From assembly GCA_025350365.1 (NCBI GenBank), contig JANXXY010000325.1, positions 1-13,794 of the forward strand: DNA of 13,794 nt. Reading direction: 5' to 3'. Source of the DNA: Bacteroidales bacterium (GTDB taxonomy: Bacteria > Bacteroidota > Bacteroidia > Bacteroidales > JAAUTT01). Every line of letters begins with the position of its first letter. Positions within the stretch are counted from its first letter, which is position 1. Positions 7,291-13,794 of the stretch are shown here, in pieces. The translations under genes were made by a program, and so were the position numbers. The notes under the pieces were generated by a model, which was given only the letters and a program-made list of their open reading frames with translations, was not told the DNA's origin and ran no database searches.

Positions 7291-8791
7291 CTTGATTTTG
7301 AATCAGGTTACCGTTCTTTGCTATTTCGGAAATAGGAATTGGAAATATTCCTCGATAAGCGGGTGTTACGTTTTGATTCCAGCCTTTTTTGAAAAAATCA
7401 CCAAAACGAATATTATCGGTACGTCGATGTCCTTCAAACAAAAACTCACGTCTTAATTCATCATTAATAAATTGCAAATCAATATCTGCCGGAGTATTTA
7501 AACCAGCGCGTGAACGAATTTGTGCGCAAATGGGTTGAGCTAGTGCTGCAGATCCTAAACGAACTAAGCTCTCGGCTTTCATCAGCAGAATTTCTGAATA
7601 TCGCATGAGCACCCAATCGTGGTCACGTTCCCATACTTCGCCATCCTTTACTTCGTATTTTTTTAATCGAACGCCTTCGTTTTCGTTTGCATGTCCAAAT
7701 TCTTGAATTGTATCGGTATAATCCAAAACATTACCATCTCCCATTAAAATAGGGGTTCCGGTTGCCAGATTGATTTGTACCCCTGCAAGCATTGATTTCT
7801 TTCGAACATCTTTATCGTCAAACGATTTATATAATCCCGGCGTACCGCACATGCCATTTGCACTCCAGGGCCATTTGCCAGTTGCAGAAAATGCCAGATG
7901 CTGATTGTAGTGAAATGACATCGATGACAAATAATTGCCTGTGGTTCCTGCCTTATGGTCGTAAGGAATGGAAAAGATTATTTCTTTCGATACTTCATTA
8001 TTAGTTAGGAAGCTTGTGAAAAAATCAGGTTCTAAAGTATAACCTGTAACCTTATCACAGGCATCGATGCAATCCTTCCAACGAGCTTGCCCTACATATA
8101 TTTCGGAATTCAGGTACAAACGTGCTAATAAGGTGTACGCTACATTTTTTGTTATCCTGCCGTAAATGATATTACCTGGCAATTCTGGAAGTATGTCCTT
8201 TAATTCCGATTCAACAAAAGCATACACTTCAGCTTTAGTTGAATTTTTAGGTAGTCCGTTGTTTACAAAATCAGTAACTATTGGAACATTTCCAAACAAA
8301 TCCAAAAGGCGCAAGTAGTAATAGGCTCTTAAACCACGAAGTTCAGCTTTGATTTTTGATTTGGCTTCAGCCGCCTGATTCGAATTGTCGATCGCAGAAA
8401 TAACCTGATTTACCTTGGCTATACCAATAAAATGATATCTCCAGGAACTAAGTATCATCAGGTTACTTGAAGTCCAGGTATGAAACTTGGCTTCCTGATA
8501 TCTACCACCGTCCCACCAGTTATTGCCTGGAAAACGGGTTGGAATACAGGCTTCGTCTGATACACATTCATCAAGGAAAAAAACATATTCACATGTTGGA
8601 AAGGCATTAGAAGTTGCATCGCTAAAACCCCTCAGGGAAGCATATGCACGGCCCACGATAGTCTCAATTTCACCTGAACTTTTTCCATAGTCATCTGCCA
8701 AAACCTGATCGTATAATTTTTCGTTTAGTTTTGTACAAGCCACAGAAAACATCAAAGTGACGGCAATTGTAATTATTAATTTTATTTTCAT
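7280..8791 (-). CDS. susD-like: SusD/RagB family outer-membrane glycan-binding lipoprotein
   Basis: Surface lipoprotein that caps the SusC transporter and delivers oligosaccharides to it. It has 503 aa. The signal peptide ends in SVAC, with C19 the predicted lipidated cysteine. Family blocks are clear: ELRGLRAYYYLRLLDLFGNVP (residues 150-170), the TPR-like segment GRITKNVAYTLLARLYLNSE (211-230), RYSEILLMKAESLVRLG near residue 410, FEGHRRTDNIRFGDFF near 460, and the C-terminal FPIPISEIAKN and QNQGYN. The start is a clear ATG 18 nt after the susC stop, as expected for a co-translated SusCD pair. Several tryptophans and aromatics between 90 and 120 (NWW, TW, SSW) could belong to the ligand site, but I cannot place it from sequence alone. 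The stop lies in a hairpin. Confidence 0.96.
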   Translation of the reverse strand: MKIKLIITIAVTLMFSVACTKLNEKLYDQVLADDYGKSSGEIETIVGRAYASLRGFSDATSNAFPTCEYVFFLDECVSDEACIPTRFPGNNWWDGGRYQEAKFHTWTSSNLMILSSWRYHFIGIAKVNQVISAIDNSNQAAEAKSKIKAELRGLRAYYYLRLLDLFGNVPIVTDFVNNGLPKNSTKAEVYAFVESELKDILPELPGNIIYGRITKNVAYTLLARLYLNSEIYVGQARWKDCIDACDKVTGYTLEPDFFTSFLTNNEVSKEIIFSIPYDHKAGTTGNYLSSMSFHYNQHLAFSATGKWPWSANGMCGTPGLYKSFDDKDVRKKSMLAGVQINLATGTPILMGDGNVLDYTDTIQEFGHANENEGVRLKKYEVKDGEVWERDHDWVLMRYSEILLMKAESLVRLGSAALAQPICAQIRSRAGLNTPADIDLQFINDELRREFLFEGHRRTDNIRFGDFFKKGWNQNVTPAYRGIFPIPISEIAKNGNLIQNQGYN

Positions 8792-8809
8792 ATCATTTAT
8801 ATCTAATTG

Positions 8810-11779
8810 TTAGAATGAAACATTTACACCAAATGAAAAAGTACGAGGTTTAGGATAATAGTTGTTCATATCTATCCCAGGACTATTTAACCCTTCAATA
8901 CTAATTTCCGGATCAACTCCTTTATATTTGGTAATCACAAATAGGTTTTCGCCAGTTACATAGAACCGAAGTTTTTCGATACCAATTTTTTTAATTGAAA
9001 AGTTATATCCCAATGATATGCTTTGTAAACGGAAAAATGAAGCATCCTGTATCCAGTAACTTGAATAGGCAGGGGGTTGGTTTTTTCCAATACCACTATT
9101 TAAAAAATCGTCCGGAACATTATAGATAGGCATTCTAGTACCATCATACATTATCATATCAGATGCATTCAAAACTTTTTGGCCAAACATTCCATATGTT
9201 GAGATACCTAAATCAAATTGCTTGTACGTAAAATTCATACTTAACCCTAAATTTAATTTTGGTTGAACATTTCCCAGGTTGGTAGTATCGGGGCCAAGAA
9301 TATAGTTACCGTTTTCATCCAATCCTTGATACGTTCTACCCCAAAATGTTCCAACCGGATATCCCTCACGAAGAGTTTGAGTAAACACACCTGTCATCCC
9401 TGTTAACCCATTGAGTGAACCAAGTTCAACAGCCTGTGGTTTTGATGAATCAGACAATTTAAATGCATCATTGGAAAGTTTTACCACTTTTTGCACGTTA
9501 TGAGATGCATTTACATTTACGTCCCATGAAAAGTCTTTAGTTTTAATAATATTAGCATTAAGGGATATTTCAATACCTTTATTAGTCAAGTCGCCAACAT
9601 TTGCCAACTGAACACCAACTAGATAAGGAGGAACCGGAACATTGTATGTGTACAGTAAATCGCTTGTTTTCTTTTGATAAATTTCAATGGTACCATTAAC
9701 ACGGTTAAACAACCCAAAATCGAGACCTACATTTGTTGTAGCCGTAGATTCCCATTTCAAATCAGGATTTGCATTTTGGGAGGGACCGTACGATAGTTTC
9801 CATTGTTTTGATTGGGCATCAAAATAAGGCACAGAAACTGTACCACCTGTTGACGAAGGGGATGAAGTACCATAAATATAGAATGATTTGTAATCACCAA
9901 TACCATCCTGGTTGCCTGCAACACCATATCCTAAACGCAATTTAACGTTATTCAGCCACTCAGTTCCTTTCATGAAATTTTCATCGGAAATACGCCATGC
10001 CGCAGATGCGGATGGGAACAGACCCCATTTATGATTTGAACCAAAACGGGACGATCCATCTTCGCGTAATGTTCCTGTAAACATGTACCGACCCATAAAA
10101 CTGTAATTTACGCGACCATAATAGGAAATGAGTTTTGAATTACCTTTATATGAATACACATCACCTGCCTGAGCATCGTATCCGGCACCCAAATTGTTAT
10201 AGGAAAATAAATCGGTATTAAATCCCTGACGAAGAGCGCCAAAACCATCATACATGTAATCCAGATAAGAATATCCACCTAAAATATTAAGCTTATGACT
10301 CCCAATTTCCTTATTGTATGTTAAATAACTTTCTAACTGAGCATTGCGGTAGTCACCCAAAGATTTTTGACCAAAGCCAACAGAACTTTTCCCTTCCATA
10401 ACAGCATATGTAGGTTTGTATAAGCCTGACTGGTGAGAATTATATTCGTACGAAATGTTAACCACGGCTTTTAAGCCCTTTATAATCTCATATTCGGCCT
10501 TTCCATATCCCAATAAGCGGTGACGTGTATCTTCGGAAGTCCTGTTTGTATTAATTTCAACAGGATTTTCATACAATGTACCCGGGACATTACTAAAATT
10601 GTTGTTTTCGTCCCTTACCGGAATGGTTGGGTTTAAATTATATGAGCGTAAGAAAATGCGATTATCAATGACGCTCCATTTATCGAAATTGGTATTTACA
10701 CCTGCTTCCAAACGCAATTTGTTTTTTAACGCAAATTGAAAAGCTGAAGCGCTTATTCCCATTCTTTCTAAATAAGTTTTCTTAATAACCCCATCATTTT
10801 TTAAATAATTTAAAGCGATATGATATCCTCCATCTTCCGTGGCACTATTATATGTTATGGAATGTGACTGAGCCATACTTGTTTGTTCCAATTCTGCTTG
10901 CCAGTCGGTATTTCCGCCATAATCCACTGCATTGGCAATGCTATTATCGCGTACATATTTTCGCCATTGGTTGGCTGATAAAAGATCAAGGTGATGGGCA
11001 ACTGAACCTACAGCTACATAGCCTGAATATTCTAAGCTTTTCCCCTTCTTGGCTCTATTTGTGGTTACAATAATAACCCCATTGGCCCCTCTTGATCCAT
11101 AAATTGCGGCAGATGATGCATCTTTCAGAACATCAATCGATGAAATTTCAGATGGTTGAATAGAATTGATATCAACACCAGGTATACCGTCAACCACATA
11201 TAAAGGACCATTAGAAGCGGTGAGAGAAGTACCTCCTCTTAAACGTACTGACGCACCTTGCGAAGGATCACCGGACCCTTGGATGACTGTTAAACCGGCC
11301 ACCTTTCCCTGAAGCAATTGTTCGGATGAAGTAACTACACCTTTTTTAAAGTCATCTGCAGATACTGATGCAATAGCTCCGGTTAAATCCGATTTACGCA
11401 TTGTGCCATAGCCTACCACCACTATCGTTGCTTCACCAAGGGTAATAAAATCTTCTTCGAGTTTGATGGATAACTTTTCGGATGAAGATGCCGTAATTTT
11501 TTGTGATTTATATCCTACAAACGACATCTTAACAATCTTACCTTTAAAGGTTGAGAGAGTGAATGCCCCGTTAACATCAGTCATTGTGCCAATAGATGTT
11601 CCCTCAACAATAATAGATGCGCCAGGTAAAGGTTGTCCTGCATTGTCAATTATTACGCCATTTACCAATACTTTTTCGGTTTCCTGACCATATGTTCCTA
11701 TGTTCAATAACATTGCACTCATTACGAAAAAGGCAAACCGAACAAGGAAAGTATATCTTTGTTTTTTATTCAATTTCAT
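8810..11779 (-). CDS. susC-like: SusC/RagA family TonB-linked outer-membrane transporter
   Basis: Outer-membrane importer of oligosaccharides, powered by TonB/ExbBD and paired with SusD. It has 989 aa, usual for the family. After a signal peptide (1 to about 31) comes a carboxypeptidase-regulatory-like domain (about 37-118: VNGVIIDNAGQPLPGASI, TDVNGAF, FVGYKSQ). The plug domain (about 122-240) shows VVVGYGT, QLLQGKVAGLTV, GPLYVVDGIPG and DVLKDASSAAIYGSRGANG, all SusC signatures. The remaining residues form the 22-strand barrel, ending in a terminal phenylalanine (NVSF). There is no N-terminal STN domain, so it is not the type that signals to an anti-sigma/ECF sigma pair. Regulation must come from a gene outside the window. 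It starts 17 nt after the SusE/F-like gene and 18 nt before susD. Confidence 0.97.
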   Translation of the reverse strand: MKLNKKQRYTFLVRFAFFVMSAMLLNIGTYGQETEKVLVNGVIIDNAGQPLPGASIIVEGTSIGTMTDVNGAFTLSTFKGKIVKMSFVGYKSQKITASSSEKLSIKLEEDFITLGEATIVVVGYGTMRKSDLTGAIASVSADDFKKGVVTSSEQLLQGKVAGLTVIQGSGDPSQGASVRLRGGTSLTASNGPLYVVDGIPGVDINSIQPSEISSIDVLKDASSAAIYGSRGANGVIIVTTNRAKKGKSLEYSGYVAVGSVAHHLDLLSANQWRKYVRDNSIANAVDYGGNTDWQAELEQTSMAQSHSITYNSATEDGGYHIALNYLKNDGVIKKTYLERMGISASAFQFALKNKLRLEAGVNTNFDKWSVIDNRIFLRSYNLNPTIPVRDENNNFSNVPGTLYENPVEINTNRTSEDTRHRLLGYGKAEYEIIKGLKAVVNISYEYNSHQSGLYKPTYAVMEGKSSVGFGQKSLGDYRNAQLESYLTYNKEIGSHKLNILGGYSYLDYMYDGFGALRQGFNTDLFSYNNLGAGYDAQAGDVYSYKGNSKLISYYGRVNYSFMGRYMFTGTLREDGSSRFGSNHKWGLFPSASAAWRISDENFMKGTEWLNNVKLRLGYGVAGNQDGIGDYKSFYIYGTSSPSSTGGTVSVPYFDAQSKQWKLSYGPSQNANPDLKWESTATTNVGLDFGLFNRVNGTIEIYQKKTSDLLYTYNVPVPPYLVGVQLANVGDLTNKGIEISLNANIIKTKDFSWDVNVNASHNVQKVVKLSNDAFKLSDSSKPQAVELGSLNGLTGMTGVFTQTLREGYPVGTFWGRTYQGLDENGNYILGPDTTNLGNVQPKLNLGLSMNFTYKQFDLGISTYGMFGQKVLNASDMIMYDGTRMPIYNVPDDFLNSGIGKNQPPAYSSYWIQDASFFRLQSISLGYNFSIKKIGIEKLRFYVTGENLFVITKYKGVDPEISIEGLNSPGIDMNNYYPKPRTFSFGVNVSF

Positions 11780-11796
11780 GATATTAAACTTTTAAG

Positions 11797-12933
11797 TTAT
11801 TCTAATTCTGATAGTTGAACAAGTGAAATGTCTGTATTTAAAACTTCCCTGTTGTTGTTGTCCTTAACAACAAGATGGATTTTATCAAGACTTGGAGACC
11901 CTGCAAGTCCCGTAAGCAAGTCGATGTATGCCCGCATATCGGCTTTGACACCTTTAAAATCGCCAGTCAAAGTTTTGTCGCCTGCTTTAATGGTGTATGT
12001 TAACTTGCTAACATTACTTTCGTTAAAAATGCGTTTAATGATGAAGATATCTTTTTGACTGAATTTTTTAGGAAAAATATAAATTTCAGGATCGGGAGGA
12101 ACCGGAACCCCTGGGGCTCTGAATAAAAAATCCTTACCGCCAGCATCTGTACCCACTTTCACCCAATCCTTAGCGGGAACAACAAAAGAAATACCTTCCA
12201 TCACAAAATCCTTTGCGACACCGTAATATTGGCTTGGAACCATATCTAATTTGTAAATGTCATTCCCCATATTTTTGAATTTTGTTTTTTCAAATAATAC
12301 AGGATTCCCCATGTTTGCTTCCACGATGGTGCCCTCTTGAAATTTATTCAATCCACTATGCAGGTGGATAGAAGGAGAACCTACTAGACCACCCTTTACG
12401 GCGCCTGTCCATACTTCCTTGGCATTAATTAATATTGAAAGAGGTTGGTTAAGGGAAAAATTTGCAGGAAAAATTTGAGCTGATTTACTTGCTCCGGCAA
12501 ATGCATCAAGATCTGTCCATGATCCACTTACATTGATAACATCGCTTTGCATTGTTCCGGCCAAGTCTTTCAAACGCATCCAGAATCCAGCAGAACTCTT
12601 AATATCAATTATTGATTTGTTAAAATAAATTGTCGGAGTAATTGTTTTTTTCCAAACCATATTTCCAACATATTCAAGCTTGGCGAAGGCTGATGAATTG
12701 GCCCAATTACCTGCATCAGGTTCTGACGGTGACCATGCCCATAAATAAAGGTCTACACCATCAACAAAAGTTGTTCCTGTTAAATCAAAATACCAGACAA
12801 CTTCTTCATCAAGTGCAGTAATAGCGGGATTAGTCCATATTTTGGCAGGGGCGCCACCTGCAGTTTGCCCATTCACATTTCCGGATAAAAAAATTACCAG
12901 AACTGTGATTAGTAAAAAAATGTATTTTTTCAT
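11797..12933 (-). CDS. SusE/SusF-like secreted protein with two related beta-sandwich modules (possibly DUF4961)
   Basis: A 378-aa exported protein encoded just before susC, probably a surface or periplasmic glycan-binding partner. The frame extends to a TTG at 12939, but the ATG at 12933-12931 gives a standard signal peptide (MKKYIFLLITVLVIF, cleavage near NVNGQ at 20-23). No cysteine follows, so it is not a lipoprotein, unlike most SusE/F proteins. Two modules appear related: residues about 30-135 contain AKLEYVGNMVWKKTITPT (84-101), and about 152-273 contain KFKNMGNDIYKLDMVPS (218-234), with similar flanking strand patterns. A third region (about 282-378) follows a proline-rich linker, APGVPVPPDPE (273-283). 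It resembles what I remember of DUF4961, but I cannot confirm that. It lies 17 nt from susC and 11 nt after the DUF5004-like gene. Confidence 0.7.
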   Translation of the reverse strand: MKKYIFLLITVLVIFLSGNVNGQTAGGAPAKIWTNPAITALDEEVVWYFDLTGTTFVDGVDLYLWAWSPSEPDAGNWANSSAFAKLEYVGNMVWKKTITPTIYFNKSIIDIKSSAGFWMRLKDLAGTMQSDVINVSGSWTDLDAFAGASKSAQIFPANFSLNQPLSILINAKEVWTGAVKGGLVGSPSIHLHSGLNKFQEGTIVEANMGNPVLFEKTKFKNMGNDIYKLDMVPSQYYGVAKDFVMEGISFVVPAKDWVKVGTDAGGKDFLFRAPGVPVPPDPEIYIFPKKFSQKDIFIIKRIFNESNVSKLTYTIKAGDKTLTGDFKGVKADMRAYIDLLTGLAGSPSLDKIHLVVKDNNNREVLNTDISLVQLSELE

Positions 12934-12944
12934 AATCAATTTGT

Positions 12945-13466
12945 TTAATTTTGAATAGATAGTTGATAAGTATAAGAAACAAAAGGAACTCCGTTGATCT
13001 TACGAATCATGGTAAATTGCAGCACCTTTTTTTCGCCAGGTATGGTCAGAATATCAAGGGTTGCTGTTTTTGCTAATTTTGTTGCATCGGAATAAAGGTT
13101 GATTTTACTTGCCGTTCCATCAGTATGAGGATAGGCATAATCCATGTCCCAAAACCCGGTTGGAGAGAGCAATCCAGGAGCCGTTCCTGATACTGAATAA
13201 ATATTAGGTAGTTGATTAGCATCTACCTGAAAAGTGATGCTAAAGCTTGCAAAATTGAATTGATCCGTTAAAACCATTTCAGTTGTGGCTTCTCCATTCG
13301 CTTTCGCTATTTCATCAACTTGTTTAATTGATGTTAGAGCCCACACTCCGTTTATTTTTTCGGAAATGACTATTGGAGCCACATAGCTCCCATCCTCGGT
13401 TTTTTTACACCCATAAAATAAGGTGAAACACACTAGCAATAGTAGAAAAACTGCTGTTTTTTTCAT
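12945..13466 (-). CDS. Small lipocalin-like lipoprotein (DUF5004-like), first gene of the glycan operon
   Basis: A 173-aa exported lipoprotein of unknown exact role, probably a surface accessory of the SusCD system. The signal peptide MKKTAVFLLLLVCF ends at FYGC (C20). The following KKTED is lysine/acid-rich, like the Bacteroidota surface-export signal. The mature protein opens with INGVWALTSIKQVDE (residues 38-52), the G-x-W strand typical of lipocalin-like and DUF5004 proteins. Predicted beta strands follow to the end (FSITFQV, VLQFTMI, SYTYQLSI). I see no catalytic motif. It starts at a clear ATG (13466-13464) and ends 11 nt before the next gene. As the promoter-proximal gene, it should be among the most expressed products of the locus. 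The DUF5004 assignment is from pattern memory; the lipoprotein call is firm. Confidence 0.7.
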   Translation of the reverse strand: MKKTAVFLLLLVCFTLFYGCKKTEDGSYVAPIVISEKINGVWALTSIKQVDEIAKANGEATTEMVLTDQFNFASFSITFQVDANQLPNIYSVSGTAPGLLSPTGFWDMDYAYPHTDGTASKINLYSDATKLAKTATLDILTIPGEKKVLQFTMIRKINGVPFVSYTYQLSIQN

Positions 13467-13550
13467 ACAAGTTAAATTAGTTAGTATAATTATTTATTTG
13501 TTTTTACGAATCTTCTCCATTGGATATCTTGAAAATTAGTATCAACCCTG

Positions 13551-13558
13551 CAAATCTA
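13551..13558 (-). promoter_or_regulatory. Candidate -7 element of the glycan-operon promoter
   Basis: The minus strand reads TAGATTTG, an exact match to TAnnTTTG and the only one I found in the 328-bp upstream region. It would give a leader of about 80 nt before the first gene. The -33 element is weak, as is common at activator-dependent promoters. Confidence 0.35.
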
Positions 13559-13728
13559 TTTTTTACCTAACTCATAATGAATTTATTCAAATGCAATCTA
13601 GGTTACATATATCTACAACAAAGTCATATAGCTAATTGTAAGCATTATATAAATAAAAACTAAATAAATTATCTAGACGGGATATAGGAAAAAATTCATC
13701 TTTAAGAGACCTATCTCTAATAAATATT

Positions 13729-13753
13729 TGAACTAACGTTTTATATGAACTAA
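13729..13753. repeat. Short direct repeat TGAACTAA, 17-nt period
   Basis: TGAACTAA occurs at 13729-13736 and again at 13746-13753, starts 17 nt apart. This could be a tandem regulator site upstream of the operon promoter, about 170-200 nt from the candidate -7 box. The repeats are short and the region AT-rich, so chance is possible. Confidence 0.25.
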
Positions 13754-13794
13754 ACTTAATTCTACTTCAACAGATTTTGAATCCCTCGTATTTA

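Larger units (their letters stand above)
13467..13794. other. AT-rich upstream region of the operon, no gene recognised
   Basis: This stretch lies upstream of the first operon gene and runs to the window edge. I find no credible coding frame, tRNA or mobile element in it. It most likely holds the operon promoter and binding sites for its regulator. Visible short features are one -7-like box, a pair of direct repeats, and a small hairpin AGAGA/TCTCT at 13705-13718 with a CCTA loop. Confidence 0.5.

Noticed and set aside
13733..13794. A 19-codon open frame on the minus strand entering from the right edge and ending in TAG at 13735-13733
   Set aside because: It could be the end of an upstream gene. 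However, a stop-free run this short is common by chance, and the residues match nothing I recognise.
1..13794. tRNA, rRNA, CRISPR array, insertion sequence, transposase or phage gene
   Set aside because: I saw no cloverleaf-like, repeat-spacer or terminal-repeat structure and no mobile-element protein motifs on either strand.

Overview
The window comes from a Bacteroidota (Bacteroidetes) chromosome. The evidence is a SusC/SusD pair, Bacteroidota-type lipoprotein signals, AT-rich spacers, TAnnTTTG-like promoter elements and no obvious Shine-Dalgarno sites. The gene content (glycan-degrading genes in an AT-rich genome with a GT4/DUF7033-deacetylase pair) would suit an environmental lineage such as Marinilabiliales/Prolixibacteraceae, but that placement is a guess.

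Left part (1-2938): the N-terminal third of murB (cell-wall UDP-MurNAc synthesis) runs leftward off the edge. Divergent from it is a translationally coupled pair, a GT4-type glycosyltransferase followed by a polysaccharide deacetylase-like protein with a Bacteroidota-specific N-terminal domain. This pair probably helps build a surface glycan.

Main part (2955-13466, all minus strand, transcribed right to left): a polysaccharide utilization locus. In transcription order it holds a small lipocalin-like lipoprotein (DUF5004-like), a two-module SusE/F-like secreted protein, SusC (TonB-dependent outer-membrane transporter), SusD (surface glycan-binding lipoprotein), a GH71/GH99-like glycosidase lipoprotein, a GH97 glycosidase with the inverting (SusB-type) catalytic residues, and a TauE/SafE-family membrane exporter. 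The first four genes are separated by only 11-18 nt. Gaps of 112, 106 and 87 nt separate the enzymes and the exporter. A strong 53-nt stem-loop and a second hairpin over the susD stop codon lie between susD and the first enzyme gene. They look like a transcript-processing or stability boundary between the transport and enzyme parts of the operon.

Working model (inference): the two small proteins and SusD capture an alpha-linked glycan at the cell surface, the GH71/99-like lipoprotein cuts it, SusC imports the oligosaccharides, and GH97 releases alpha-linked glucose in the periplasm. Mutanase-type GH71 together with inverting GH97 suggests an alpha-glucan, possibly alpha-1,3-linked. The GH99-like half of the signature keeps a mannan-type substrate open. 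No regulator is in the window. The right 328 bp holds the presumed promoter region and no recognised gene.
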